Shown here: piece after piece, positions 9,220 to 19,018 of the stretch | Position numbering within the stretch: the first letter of the stretch is position 1 | How the letters are laid out: the number at the start of each line of letters is the position of its first letter | From: Commensalibacter papalotli | Lineage (GTDB): Bacteria > Pseudomonadota > Alphaproteobacteria > Acetobacterales > Acetobacteraceae | DNA: 64,000 bases | Assembly (NCBI RefSeq): GCF_947179115.1 | Contig: NZ_CAMXCI010000002.1 | Coordinates: 248,001 to 312,000 of the forward strand | Reading direction: 5' to 3' | Made by a program: the position numbers and the translations under genes | The notes under the pieces: generated by a model | Database searches by the model: none | What the model saw: only the letters and a program-made list of their open reading frames with translations | What the model was told of the DNA's origin: nothing

Positions 9220-12200
9220 ATGAGTCACTTATTAGATCGTTTATCCTTTTTTAAAAGAACTAAAAGTAATTTCGCCAATGGTCATGGTGCTGTTGTTCAA
9301 GAAGATAGAAAATGGGAGGACGCATACCGTCAACGTTGGCAACATGATAAAATTGTTCGTTCAACACATGGTGTGAATTGCACGGGTTCTTGTAGCTGGC
9401 AAATTTATGTAAAAAGTGGATTGATTACATGGGAAACGCAACAAGTAAACTATCCTCGCACGCGCCCTGATTTACCCAATCATGAACCCAGGGGATGTCC
9501 TCGTGGTGCTTCCTATAGTTGGTATGTTTATTCAGCTCAACGCGTAAAATATCCAATGTTAAGAGGGAGGCTTGCTCAATTATGGCGTGAGGTTCGTAAG
9601 AGTAAAGATCCAATTGCAGCTTGGGAATATATTAGCCAAACTCCAGATATTGCGAAATCTTATAAATCTCGTCGTGGTTTGGGAGGGTTTGTTCGTTCTA
9701 ACTGGGATGAAGTGAACGAGATTATAGCAGCTGCTAATAGTTTTACAGTCAAAGAATTTGGTCCTGATCGTGTTGTTGGTTTTTCTCCAATCCCTGCAAT
9801 GTCAATGGTCAGTTATGCTTCTGGTTCCAGATATTTGTCTTTAATTGGTGGTGTTCCTTTATCTTTTTATGACTGGTATTGTGACTTACCTCCTGCTAGC
9901 CCTCAAGTTTGGGGAGAGCAAACGGATGTTCCAGAATCTGCAGATTGGTATAATTCTACTTATTTAATGGTTTGGGGATCAAATGTTCCTATGACCAGAA
10001 CCCCTGATGCTCATTTTTATACAGAGGTTCGTTATAAAGGTACGAAAACTGTTGCTGTATCTTCTGATTATGGGGAAATGGTAAAATTTGGTGATATCTG
10101 GTTAGCACCAAAACAAGGAACAGATGCCGCCCTTGCGATGGCAATGGGGCATGTAATTTTTAAAGAGTTTCACTTAGATAAGCCTTCAGAATATTTTACA
10201 AATTATTGTCGTCAATATACAGATATGCCCATGTTGGTTATGTTGGACAATAAAGGGGATCATTATCTACCCAATTATTTCCTAAGAGCTAGTCATTTAG
10301 ATGACAATTTAAATGAAAAAACGAACCCAGAATGGAAAACCCTAGTTATTGATGGTGCAACAGGGAATATTGTTGCTCCCAAAGGATCTATTGGGTTTAG
10401 ATGGGGTGATGATGGTAAATGGAACTTGCAAGAGCAAGATAGTCAAGGAAGAGCTGTTGAAGCACAACTTTCCCTTTTAGATACGCATGATCAAGTTCTG
10501 GATGTTGCTTTTGACTATTTTGCTGGTGAGGGAAATAATGAGCAATTTGTGCGTAAAGTTCCTGTAAAAAAAATCAAATTAGCAGATGGGTCAGAAGCTT
10601 TTGTAACCACTGTCTTTGATTTAATGGCTGCAAATTACAGTATTGATCGTGGATTAGGAGATGGGGCAAAGGATTATTTTGATGACGTTCCTTATACTCC
10701 TGCATGGCAACAAAAACATACTGGGGTAAAGCCAGACCTTGTTATTCAAGTGGCTCGTGAATTTGCACAAAATGCAGACCAAACCCAGGGTAAAAGTATG
10801 GTTATCGTTGGGGCAGCTTTAAACCATTGGTATCATATGGATATGACCTATCGTGGTATTATTAATATGCTCATGATGTGTGGTTGTATTGGACAAAGTG
10901 GTGGGGGTTGGTGCCATTATGTGGGACAAGAAAAGTTAAGACCACAAACAGGGTGGACACCGCTTGCTTTTGGTTTGGATTGGTATCGCCCAGCACGTCA
11001 AATGAACGGAACCTCATTCTTTTATAACCATACCAGCCAATGGCGTCATGAAAAATTACATCTTGATGAAATTACCTCTTCAACAGCATTGAGTGATTTT
11101 GAAGGATTATCATTAATTGATTGTAATGCCAAAGCTGAACGGATGGGGTGGTTACCTTCTGCGCCACAATTAACAACTAACCCGTTACAAGTTACGCAAC
11201 AGGCAATTGCTGCGTCAAAAGATCCAATTGCTTATGCCGTAGATGGATTAAAAGATGGTTCATTGGATATGTCTTGTAATGATCCTGACAATCCAAAGAA
11301 TTTTCCAAGAAATATGTTTGTGTGGCGTTCAAATATATTGGGATCCTCTGGAAAAGGACATGAATATTTTCTGAAATATTTACTAGGCACACAAAATGCA
11401 GTGTTGAGTGAAGAGACACAATGTATTAAACCACAAGAAATCACAGTAAGACCTGCTGCTGAAGGCAAGTTAGATTTGATGGTTGTACTTGATTTCCGTA
11501 TGTCCACGACGTGTTTATATGCTGATGTGATTTTACCAACAGCAACTTGGTATGAAAAAGACGACTTAAATACCTCAGATATGCATCCTTTTATTCACCC
11601 ATTAAGTGAAGCTGTACAACCTTTATGGCAAAGCAAAAGTGATTGGGAAATCTTTAAAGGGATTTCCAAGAAATTCTCTGAATTAGCAGAAGATTACTTG
11701 GGTGTTCAAAAAGATTTAGTTTTAACCCCGTTAATGCATGATACGCCTCAAGAGCTCGGACAGCCTTTTGATGTTAAAGATTGGAAGAAAGGTGAATGTG
11801 ATCCTATTCCAGGAAAAACAATGCCGGCAATGACGGTTGTTGAACGCAATTATGGTGCTGTTTACCAACAATTTACGTCTATTGGGCCTTTGCTAGAGAA
11901 AATAGGGAATGGTGGTAAAGGAATCAGTTGGGATACAAAACACGAAGTAGAAGTTTTACGTGGGCTAAATAAAACTGTTTCGGAAGGAATAGCCAAGGGG
12001 CAACCTAAGCTGGATACAGCAATTGATGCTGCAGAAATGATTTTGACGCTGGCACCTGAAACAAATGGTCATATTGCGGTGAAGGCATGGGGTGCTTTGT
12101 CTAAGATTACAGGCTTAGATCATACACCATTGGCTTTACCCAGAGAGCATGACACTATTCGCTTTAGAGATATACAAGCACAACCTCGTAAGATTATTTC

Positions 12201-12918
12201 GTCTCCTACTTGGTCTGGTTTGGAAAGTGAAACTGTCAGTTATAATGCTGGTTATACCAATGTTCATGAGTTAATACCCTGGAGAACTATTACAGGGCGT
12301 CAACAATTTTATCAAGATCATCAATGGATGCGTGCTTTTGGTGAAAGCTTATGTGTATATAAACCTGCTGTTGATCTCAAGACGACAAAACAAGTATTGG
12401 GCAAACATGGAAATGGCAATACCGAAATTGTATTGAACTTTATTACACCACACCAAAAATGGGGCATTCATAGTACTTATTCTGACAATATTAGAATGCT
12501 TACTTTATCACGTGGTGGGCCTCATGTTTGGATTTCTGAGATTGACGCTAGAAAAGCTGGAATTGTTGATAATGATTGGATTGAGGCCTTCAACCTAAAT
12601 GGCACTTTAACTGCAAGAGCTGTGGTCAGCCAACGTGTTCCAGAAGGAATGACCTTGATGTACCATGCTCAAGAAAAAATTATTAATGTTCCAGGCGCTG
12701 AAGTTTCTAAAAAACGCGGCGGTATTCATAATTCTGTGACGAGAACTGTTTTGAAACCAACGCATATGATTGGTGGTTATGCTCAGCTTTCTTATGGATT
12801 TAACTATTATGGAACGGTTGGTTCTAATCGTGATGAATTCGTGGTTATTCGTAAAATGAAAAATGTTGATTGGTTACAAGAAACCGCTGATTTAGCTCAA
12901 CAAAATGTCAAAGCGTAA
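9220..12918 (+). CDS. narG: Respiratory nitrate reductase alpha subunit NarG
   Basis: A 1232-residue molybdoenzyme, full length for NarG. The N-terminal FS0 [4Fe-4S] site has His50, Cys54, Cys58 and Cys93, the same spacing as E. coli NarG, inside HGVNCTGSCSW and NHEPRGCPRGASYSW. Further conserved blocks include WGSNVPMTRTPDAHFYTEV and the C-terminal molybdopterin-dinucleotide-binding domain around FITPHQKWGIHSTYSDN. No twin-arginine signal is present, consistent with a cytoplasm-facing catalytic subunit. ATG 9220 follows AAGGA at 9203-9207; a TTG at 9208 would add four residues. It reduces nitrate to nitrite at a bis-MGD centre. Confidence 0.97.
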   Translation: MSHLLDRLSFFKRTKSNFANGHGAVVQEDRKWEDAYRQRWQHDKIVRSTHGVNCTGSCSWQIYVKSGLITWETQQVNYPRTRPDLPNHEPRGCPRGASYSWYVYSAQRVKYPMLRGRLAQLWREVRKSKDPIAAWEYISQTPDIAKSYKSRRGLGGFVRSNWDEVNEIIAAANSFTVKEFGPDRVVGFSPIPAMSMVSYASGSRYLSLIGGVPLSFYDWYCDLPPASPQVWGEQTDVPESADWYNSTYLMVWGSNVPMTRTPDAHFYTEVRYKGTKTVAVSSDYGEMVKFGDIWLAPKQGTDAALAMAMGHVIFKEFHLDKPSEYFTNYCRQYTDMPMLVMLDNKGDHYLPNYFLRASHLDDNLNEKTNPEWKTLVIDGATGNIVAPKGSIGFRWGDDGKWNLQEQDSQGRAVEAQLSLLDTHDQVLDVAFDYFAGEGNNEQFVRKVPVKKIKLADGSEAFVTTVFDLMAANYSIDRGLGDGAKDYFDDVPYTPAWQQKHTGVKPDLVIQVAREFAQNADQTQGKSMVIVGAALNHWYHMDMTYRGIINMLMMCGCIGQSGGGWCHYVGQEKLRPQTGWTPLAFGLDWYRPARQMNGTSFFYNHTSQWRHEKLHLDEITSSTALSDFEGLSLIDCNAKAERMGWLPSAPQLTTNPLQVTQQAIAASKDPIAYAVDGLKDGSLDMSCNDPDNPKNFPRNMFVWRSNILGSSGKGHEYFLKYLLGTQNAVLSEETQCIKPQEITVRPAAEGKLDLMVVLDFRMSTTCLYADVILPTATWYEKDDLNTSDMHPFIHPLSEAVQPLWQSKSDWEIFKGISKKFSELAEDYLGVQKDLVLTPLMHDTPQELGQPFDVKDWKKGECDPIPGKTMPAMTVVERNYGAVYQQFTSIGPLLEKIGNGGKGISWDTKHEVEVLRGLNKTVSEGIAKGQPKLDTAIDAAEMILTLAPETNGHIAVKAWGALSKITGLDHTPLALPREHDTIRFRDIQAQPRKIISSPTWSGLESETVSYNAGYTNVHELIPWRTITGRQQFYQDHQWMRAFGESLCVYKPAVDLKTTKQVLGKHGNGNTEIVLNFITPHQKWGIHSTYSDNIRMLTLSRGGPHVWISEIDARKAGIVDNDWIEAFNLNGTLTARAVVSQRVPEGMTLMYHAQEKIINVPGAEVSKKRGGIHNSVTRTVLKPTHMIGGYAQLSYGFNYYGTVGSNRDEFVVIRKMKNVDWLQETADLAQQNVKA

Positions 12919-12933
12919 TAAGAGGTCAGTATT

Positions 12934-14490
12934 ATGAAAATTAGAGCACAAATTGGTATGGTGTTAAATCTGGACAAATGTATTGGATGTCATACTTGTT
13001 CAGTAACTTGTAAAAATGTTTGGACCAGCCGTGATGGTGTTGAATATGCATGGTTTAACAATGTTGAAACAAAGCCTGGTGTTGGTTATCCAAAAGAGTG
13101 GGAGAATCAAGATAAATATAATGGTGGATGGGTTTTAAAAAATAATAAGTTAAAACCTCGCCAAGGGGGTAAGTTAAAAATTATGGCAAATATATTTGCC
13201 AATCCAGACTTGCCTCAAATTGATGATTATTATGAGCCATTTACGTATGATTATGAACATCTACAAAATGCTCCTGATATGAAAACCCCACCAACGGCAC
13301 GCCCTGTTTCTGTCTTAACTGGCAAAAAAATGGATAAGATTAAATGGGGGCCAAACTGGGAAGATGATCTTGGAGGAGAATTTTCTAAAAGATCAAAAGA
13401 TGCACTGTTTGAGGGCATTCAAAAGGAAATGATGTCCACATTCGAAAATACATTTATGATGTATTTACCAAGATTGTGTGAACATTGTTTAAATCCAGCT
13501 TGTGTTGCAAGTTGTCCTTCTGGATCTATTTATAAACGTGAAGATGACGGTATTGTTTTGATCGATCAAGATAAATGTCGTGGTTGGCGTATGTGCGTTT
13601 CTGGATGTCCATATAAAAAAATTTATTATAACTGGGTTTCTGGAAAATCTGAAAAATGTATTTTCTGCTATCCAAGAATTGAGGGCGGTCAACCAACAGT
13701 TTGTTCTGAAACTTGTGTAGGACGTATTCGTTACCTTGGTGTTTTATTGTATGATGCTGATAAAATTGAAGATGCAGCTTCTGCTGAAGATCCAAAAGAT
13801 TTATATCAATCTCAATTAGATTTATTTTTGGATCCTAATGATCCAGAAGTGATTGCTGAAGCATTGAAGCAAGGAATTCCACAAAGTTGGTTGGACGCTG
13901 CAAAGAAATCACCTGTTTATAAAATGGCAGTGGATTGGAAAGTTGCTTTCCCACTACATCCCGAATATCGTACATTACCAATGGTTTGGTATATTCCACC
14001 TCTATCTCCGATTCAATCAGCTGTTGAACAAGGCGTCATTGGGGAAAAAGGAATTATTCCTGGTATTAAAGAGCTACGTATTCCTGTTCGCTATCTTGCT
14101 AATCTATTAACAGCTGGCAAAGAAGAACCAATTGTTGAAGCATTAGAAACAATGATTGCAATGCGTCGTTACATGCGTAGCAAATCAGTTGATTCTCAAG
14201 CAGATTTATCAACAATAGAAAATCTTCATGTATCTGAAGAACAAATTAATGAAATGTATCAAATTATGGCGATTGCCAATTATGAAGATCGTTTTGTTAT
14301 TCCCTCCTCTCATAAAGAAATGGTTGAGGATGCGTTTAAAGATAAAGCTTCTTGTGGTTTTTCTTTTGGAAACGGATGCTCTGATGGCGTTAGTAAAGAA
14401 AATCTATTTGGTAAAAAACAATCTCCTATTATTTTCACAGATATGATGAATGATCGTAACCATAACAAAGAAAAAGAAAGTAATAGCTAA
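12934..14490 (+). CDS. narH: Respiratory nitrate reductase beta subunit NarH
   Basis: A 518-residue iron-sulfur protein. The first cluster cysteines are at 16, 19, 22 and 26 (CIGCHTCSVTC). A second set is CEHCLNPACVASCPSG. The third set is CRGWRMCVSGCPYKK, where Trp replaces one cysteine, as expected for the 3Fe-4S centre of NarH. A further set is around CIFCYPRIE. It carries electrons from the NarI hemes to NarG. It starts 15 bases after narG, with GAGGT upstream, and its stop overlaps the narJ start (TAATG). Confidence 0.97.
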   Translation: MKIRAQIGMVLNLDKCIGCHTCSVTCKNVWTSRDGVEYAWFNNVETKPGVGYPKEWENQDKYNGGWVLKNNKLKPRQGGKLKIMANIFANPDLPQIDDYYEPFTYDYEHLQNAPDMKTPPTARPVSVLTGKKMDKIKWGPNWEDDLGGEFSKRSKDALFEGIQKEMMSTFENTFMMYLPRLCEHCLNPACVASCPSGSIYKREDDGIVLIDQDKCRGWRMCVSGCPYKKIYYNWVSGKSEKCIFCYPRIEGGQPTVCSETCVGRIRYLGVLLYDADKIEDAASAEDPKDLYQSQLDLFLDPNDPEVIAEALKQGIPQSWLDAAKKSPVYKMAVDWKVAFPLHPEYRTLPMVWYIPPLSPIQSAVEQGVIGEKGIIPGIKELRIPVRYLANLLTAGKEEPIVEALETMIAMRRYMRSKSVDSQADLSTIENLHVSEEQINEMYQIMAIANYEDRFVIPSSHKEMVEDAFKDKASCGFSFGNGCSDGVSKENLFGKKQSPIIFTDMMNDRNHNKEKESNS

Positions 14491-15146
14491 TGGAAATTTT
14501 TAAAATCCTTTCAGTGCTTCTTTGTTATCCAGAGCAAGATCTTATTGATGCTGTTCCTGAGTTGGTTGCACGCTTGGAAAAACTAAAAATAGATCCTAAT
14601 TTTCTTTCTCCTTTACTAAAAGAGTTAGGCGAGCAAGATTTGCTTGTTTTACAAGAAAATTATGTAAATATTTTTGACCGTAGTCGTAATCACTCTTTAC
14701 ATATGTTTGAGCATATTCATGGAGAGGATCGCATTCGCGGACAAGCTCTGGTTGATTTAATGAACGAATATAAAAATCATGGGTTTGAGCTTTCTGTGAT
14801 AGATGAGCTTCCTGATTATTTACCTTTATTTTTGGAATATTTATCTGTTTGTGAAAAAAAACAAGCAATAGAACTATTAACATCAGCAATTGATGTCATT
14901 GGTCATATTGGTAAAAAGCTGCAAGAGACAAAATCTGCTTACATTGGTATTTTTTCACTCTTAGAGCAATATTCAACAGCAAAACCAGTTCCCTTGGTAA
15001 CTCCTCCTATTCGAGATATGGATGAGGCATTAGAAAAATTTGGACCGAACATAGAAGGTGTAGAGCCTTTATTACAACCAAATGCTTGTAAAATTTGTCC
15101 AACCTATGATCAAAATAAAGGAGGAAGTCATGGATTATCTAGATAA
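14490..15146 (+). CDS. narJ: Nitrate reductase assembly chaperone NarJ
   Basis: A 218-residue helical protein of the NarJ/TorD-like family. Typical segments are LSVLLCYPEQDLI at the N-terminus and RSRNHSLHMFEHIHGEDR around residues 65-82, followed by DELPDYLPLFLEYL. NarJ is not part of the final enzyme. It binds apo-NarG and times insertion of the molybdenum cofactor and FS0 before membrane attachment. The ATG overlaps the narH stop as TAATG and the gene end overlaps narI by 17 bases, so narHJI are translationally coupled. Confidence 0.94.
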   Translation: MEIFKILSVLLCYPEQDLIDAVPELVARLEKLKIDPNFLSPLLKELGEQDLLVLQENYVNIFDRSRNHSLHMFEHIHGEDRIRGQALVDLMNEYKNHGFELSVIDELPDYLPLFLEYLSVCEKKQAIELLTSAIDVIGHIGKKLQETKSAYIGIFSLLEQYSTAKPVPLVTPPIRDMDEALEKFGPNIEGVEPLLQPNACKICPTYDQNKGGSHGLSR

Positions 15147-15813
15147 ATTTATTTTTGGAATTTATCCCTATATTGTATTAGTAATTTTTGTTGTTGGCTG
15201 CCTTGTTCGGTTTGAACGTGAACAGTATTCTTGGAAAAGTGATTCCAGCCAGTTATTATATCGTGGGCAATTACGTGTTGGCAGTATCTTATTTCATGTA
15301 GGCATATTAGGTTTATTTTTTGGTCATCTCGTAGGGTTATTAACCCCAGTGATTGTATGGGATACATTAGGGGTCAGCCACTCTTTAAAACAAATGGTGG
15401 CAATGACTGCTGGTGGAATTATGGGCAGCATGTGCTTTATTGGGTTGGTTATCTTAATACACAGACGTTTTTCTGTAGATCGATTGGTACAAAACAGCAA
15501 CTGGCGTGATAAATTATTACTTTTATGGTTATTTGTTACGTTATGTCTTGGGCTATCAACGATTGTTGTTTCTGCTCAACATTTAGATGGTCATGAAATG
15601 GTGCGTTTGATGACATGGGCACAACATGTAGTGACAGTACGTGGGGATGCAGCAAATTATGTTATGAACGCATCTATTATTTTTAAAATTCACTTATTTA
15701 TGGGAATGAGTTTATTTGCTATTTTCCCATTTACTCGACTAGTACATATTTTTAGTGGATTTGGGATGGTCACCTATATTACACGTAAATGGCAATTGGT
15801 AAGGCCTCGTTAA
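15130..15813 (+). CDS. narI: Respiratory nitrate reductase gamma subunit NarI (cytochrome b)
   Basis: A 227-residue protein with about five membrane helices. Two histidine pairs fit the bis-heme ligands: one in LFHVGILGLFFGHLVG and one in FKIHLFMGM with TRLVHIFSG. It oxidises quinol at the periplasmic side and passes electrons to NarH. ATG 15130 was preferred over the upstream in-frame TTG at 15082 because GGAGGA lies just before it and the protein starts MDYLDKFIFGIYPY as in the family. Confidence 0.95.
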   Translation: MDYLDKFIFGIYPYIVLVIFVVGCLVRFEREQYSWKSDSSQLLYRGQLRVGSILFHVGILGLFFGHLVGLLTPVIVWDTLGVSHSLKQMVAMTAGGIMGSMCFIGLVILIHRRFSVDRLVQNSNWRDKLLLLWLFVTLCLGLSTIVVSAQHLDGHEMVRLMTWAQHVVTVRGDAANYVMNASIIFKIHLFMGMSLFAIFPFTRLVHIFSGFGMVTYITRKWQLVRPR

Positions 15814-15825
15814 TGTAAAGAGCAA

Positions 15826-16617
15826 ATGAAAATTATGAAAAAATACTATTTTCTCCAAAGGGTTGTTCGACAATTTTTAGTTATAGCAACTATTCTTTTT
15901 AGTGGGTTACATTATGCGAAAGCAAATGAAATTAATGTTTCAGCTGCAATCAGTCTCAGTAATGCTTTTAAAGAAATAGCTGCTTTATATGAGGCAAAAC
16001 ACCCTATGGATAAAATTTTATTTAACTTTGGTGCTTCTGGCAGTTTGCTTCAGCAAATTGACCAAGGCGCACCAACGGATATTTTTGCTTCTGCTGATGA
16101 AGAAACCATGGATCAGGCTGTAAAAAAAGGCCTGATTATAGAGAATAGTCGAAAAGATTTTACTAATAATAGTCTTGTATTGATTGCTCCGATTCATAGT
16201 AATTTAGATATACACAATGCAGGAAATTTATTACAGCCTACCGTTCAAAAAATTGCTGTAGGTCAGCCAAAGATTGTTCCAGCAGGTAGATATACACAAA
16301 AATTTTTACAACAAAATCAGTTGTGGGATAAATTGCAAAATAAGTTAATTATTGGGCAAAATGTCAGACAAGTTTTGGATTATGTTGCGCGTGATGAGGT
16401 AAATGTTGGATTTGTTTACCACAGTGATGCTACGATTTTATCGAATAAGGTTAAAATCTTGCTAGATTTTCCTTTAAGCCATTCTATCCGCTATCCAATT
16501 GCATTGGTTAAACAAAAGACAGAAAATACAAAAGCTCAAGGGTTTATTGATTTTATTTTATCCTCTACAGGGCAAAATATTTTAAATAAATATGGTTTCA
16601 CCAGTGTTTCTCGATAG
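15826..16617 (+). CDS. modA: Molybdate-binding periplasmic protein ModA
   Basis: A 263-residue solute-binding protein with a signal peptide (hydrophobic segment about residues 15-33, likely cut after HYAKA). The ModA pattern is clear: INVSAAISLSNAFKEIA, FNFGASGSLLQQIDQGAPTD and IFASADEETMD. Later blocks are VGQPKIVPAGRYTQKFL and VGFVYHSDA. It captures molybdate or tungstate for the ModBC transporter. It begins 12 bases after narI, so molybdate uptake is probably co-transcribed with the reductase that needs the metal. Confidence 0.94.
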   Translation: MKIMKKYYFLQRVVRQFLVIATILFSGLHYAKANEINVSAAISLSNAFKEIAALYEAKHPMDKILFNFGASGSLLQQIDQGAPTDIFASADEETMDQAVKKGLIIENSRKDFTNNSLVLIAPIHSNLDIHNAGNLLQPTVQKIAVGQPKIVPAGRYTQKFLQQNQLWDKLQNKLIIGQNVRQVLDYVARDEVNVGFVYHSDATILSNKVKILLDFPLSHSIRYPIALVKQKTENTKAQGFIDFILSSTGQNILNKYGFTSVSR

Positions 16618-16626
16618 AAAAATATA

Positions 16627-17295
16627 ATGAATTTTGCTTGGGGTGCATTATTATTATCATTAAAAGTTGCTGGATGCTCAGTTGTTGTTAATTTTCTGAT
16701 TGCTGTTCCAATTGGTTTTTTACTTGCTCGTAAAAAATTTGTTGGTAAAGAATTTTTAGATACAATTTTAACATTGCCTATGGTAATGCCGCCAACCGTT
16801 TTAGGATATTATTTATTGGTTCTTTTAGGTCGGCATGGCTGGGTTGGACAGATTTTAGAGATTTATTTTGATATTAATTTAATTTTCACATGGCAAGGGG
16901 CGGTAATCGCCGCAACAATTGTTACTTTTCCGTTGGTTTTTAAACCAACTCGAACCGCTTTTGAAAGTGTAAATCCTTGTTACGAGCAAGCGGCAAGAGT
17001 GCTTGGAGTATCAGATATTTCTATTTTCTTTCGAATTACCTTGCCACTTGCTTGGCGAGGAATTTTTGCAGGATTATTATTATCTTTTGCCAGAGCTTTG
17101 GGAGAATTTGGAGCAACCTTAATGGTCGCAGGAAGTATTCCAGGAAAGACAGAAACATTATCCATATCCATTTATGAAGCAGTTCAAGAGGGAAATGATC
17201 ATGCTGCAAATATAGCTGTGATTATTTTATCTTTTGTTTGTATTGTTGTTTTATTTATTGCCAAAAAACTAACTGGCTATAAGATATTTTATTAA
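16627..17295 (+). CDS. modB: Molybdate ABC transporter permease ModB
   Basis: A 222-residue inner-membrane permease with about five helices. The N-terminal part contains LPMVMPPTVLGYYLL, a ModB hallmark. The EAA-type loop that docks to the ATPase is ARALGEFGATLMVAGSIPGK. The length is normal for ModB (E. coli about 229). It lies nine bases after modA and nine bases before modC, within the nar-mod operon. Confidence 0.94.
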   Translation: MNFAWGALLLSLKVAGCSVVVNFLIAVPIGFLLARKKFVGKEFLDTILTLPMVMPPTVLGYYLLVLLGRHGWVGQILEIYFDINLIFTWQGAVIAATIVTFPLVFKPTRTAFESVNPCYEQAARVLGVSDISIFFRITLPLAWRGIFAGLLLSFARALGEFGATLMVAGSIPGKTETLSISIYEAVQEGNDHAANIAVIILSFVCIVVLFIAKKLTGYKIFY

Positions 17296-17304
17296 AGATT
17301 TAAT

Positions 17305-17970
17305 ATGAATTTTAATTGGAATATTCAAAAAACATTGTTGACCAATCAATCTTCTTTTCAATTAAACCTTGAATATGCTTCATCTTGCCAATCTATTGCG
17401 ATTTTTGGTCCATCAGGTGCAGGAAAAACAACTTTAATTAAAATAATAGCAGGGTTAATGATCCCTGATGCAGGGTCTATTACAATTAAAAATAATGTTT
17501 TTTTTGACGATAAACAAAAGATTAATTTAAAACCACAACAAAGAAATTTAGCGTATTTTTTTCAAACTTATAGTTTATTTCCTCATTTGACAGTGCAACA
17601 AAATATTGCATTTTCTCTTAAAAAAGGGTTTTTAAATCCATGCAAACACCGATATAATACAGAGGTTTCTGAGTTATTAGAACAGTTTGAATTATCGAAT
17701 TTAGCGCATCAATATCCTCATGAATTATCGGGTGGACAACAACAAAGAGTTGCCTTGGCAAGAGCATTAATAACTAAGCCTAAACTTCTCTTACTTGATG
17801 AACCTTTTTCAATGTTGGATTATCAGTTACGCCAACGGTTACGTGTTGAAGTAAAATACATTCAACAGCAAATAAATTGTTTATTACTTATTATTTCTCA
17901 TGATCCAGAAGATATAAATTTTTTTGCTGATGACGTTTTGTCTTTAAAGAATGGAAAAATGGAACGTTAA
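17305..17970 (+). CDS. modC: Molybdate ABC transporter ATPase ModC, short form
   Basis: A 221-residue ATPase with Walker A GPSGAGKTT near residues 35-43, the signature LSGGQQQRVALARAL, Walker B LLLLDEPFSML and the H-loop LLIISHDPED. Canonical ModC is about 350 residues with a C-terminal TOBE/Mop domain that binds molybdate and regulates transport. Here the protein ends after the ATPase core, so that domain is missing. No frameshifted remainder is evident in the roughly 70 bases before moaA. Context beside modA and modB makes the assignment firm. Confidence 0.9.
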   Translation: MNFNWNIQKTLLTNQSSFQLNLEYASSCQSIAIFGPSGAGKTTLIKIIAGLMIPDAGSITIKNNVFFDDKQKINLKPQQRNLAYFFQTYSLFPHLTVQQNIAFSLKKGFLNPCKHRYNTEVSELLEQFELSNLAHQYPHELSGGQQQRVALARALITKPKLLLLDEPFSMLDYQLRQRLRVEVKYIQQQINCLLLIISHDPEDINFFADDVLSLKNGKMER

Positions 17971-18039
17971 AGATTAAATACTTAGTGTGAAAATGTAGAA
18001 TATATATAATTTTAAAATATAGTTTTGAGAACGGTCTGT

Positions 18040-19017
18040 ATGATGCTCATAGATGATTTTGGTAGAAAAATAGATTACTTAAGAATATCTGTTACAGATC
18101 GTTGTAATTTAAGATGTAATTATTGTATTCCTAAAGGTTTTAAGGGGTTTGAAGCCTCTGATAATTGGATATCTACTGAAGAAATTTTAAGAATTGTTTA
18201 TAATTTCTCTGTATTAGGAACACATCATTTTCGCCTGACAGGTGGAGAGCCTTTACTTCGCAAAAATATTGTCGAATTGGTGCGTGATATGAAGGCAATG
18301 GATCAGGTCAAAGATTTGTCTATGACAACCAATGCGACTTTATTGGCAGATAAAGCCGAATCATTATTTGAAGCAGGTTTGGATCGATTAAATATTAGTC
18401 TTGATTCTCTTAGCTCTAAACATATGGAGGAAATAACAGGAAGTAATTGTTTAGATACTATTTTGGCTGGGTTATCTGCAGCTAAAAAAGCAGGGTTTCA
18501 AAAGGTTCGCATTAATATGGTTGTGATGCCAGATCGTAACTTTGATGAAGTCGAGGAAATGCTACGGTTTTGTATTCAACATCAATATATTTTATGTTTG
18601 ATTGAAGTCATGCCGATGGGCGAAAGTGGGCGGAGTACAGCTTCTGTCTATTTGCAAGAGAGCGTTAAAAAACTAGAAATAAAGTTTAACCTACAGCCAA
18701 CAACCAAGAAAATCGGGAATGGGCCTGCTCGGTATTGGGAAACAGCAAGCGGGTTTGTTAATCTAGGATTGATTACCCCATTATCTCAGCATTTTTGTGA
18801 AACTTGTAATCGCGTTCGATTAACTGTTGATGGCACATTATTGATGTGCTTAGGTCAAGATAGTAGTTTTCAGTTGAAACCTTTTCTAAGAAATCAATGT
18901 AGCGATGAGGAATTACAAAATGCTATAATGCAAGCAATTAAGTTAAAACCTCAATCTCATGATTTCCTAGAAAAGCCAAAAAAAATCAACCGTATAATGT
19001 CAATGACAGGGGGCTGA
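18040..19017 (+). CDS. moaA: GTP 3',8-cyclase MoaA (radical SAM)
   Basis: A 325-residue radical SAM enzyme. The SAM-binding [4Fe-4S] cysteines are at about 22, 26 and 29 (CNLRCNYC). The C-terminal cluster uses the cysteines in CETCNRVRL and in LLMCLGQD. The protein ends SMTGG, the GG tail needed for MoaA activity. It converts GTP to 3',8-cyclo-GTP, the first molybdopterin step. An upstream in-frame TTG (18025) was rejected in favour of ATG 18040. It is co-directional with modC after a gap of about 70 bases and convergent with mog (one base apart). Confidence 0.95.
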   Translation: MMLIDDFGRKIDYLRISVTDRCNLRCNYCIPKGFKGFEASDNWISTEEILRIVYNFSVLGTHHFRLTGGEPLLRKNIVELVRDMKAMDQVKDLSMTTNATLLADKAESLFEAGLDRLNISLDSLSSKHMEEITGSNCLDTILAGLSAAKKAGFQKVRINMVVMPDRNFDEVEEMLRFCIQHQYILCLIEVMPMGESGRSTASVYLQESVKKLEIKFNLQPTTKKIGNGPARYWETASGFVNLGLITPLSQHFCETCNRVRLTVDGTLLMCLGQDSSFQLKPFLRNQCSDEELQNAIMQAIKLKPQSHDFLEKPKKINRIMSMTGG

Positions 19018-19018
19018 T

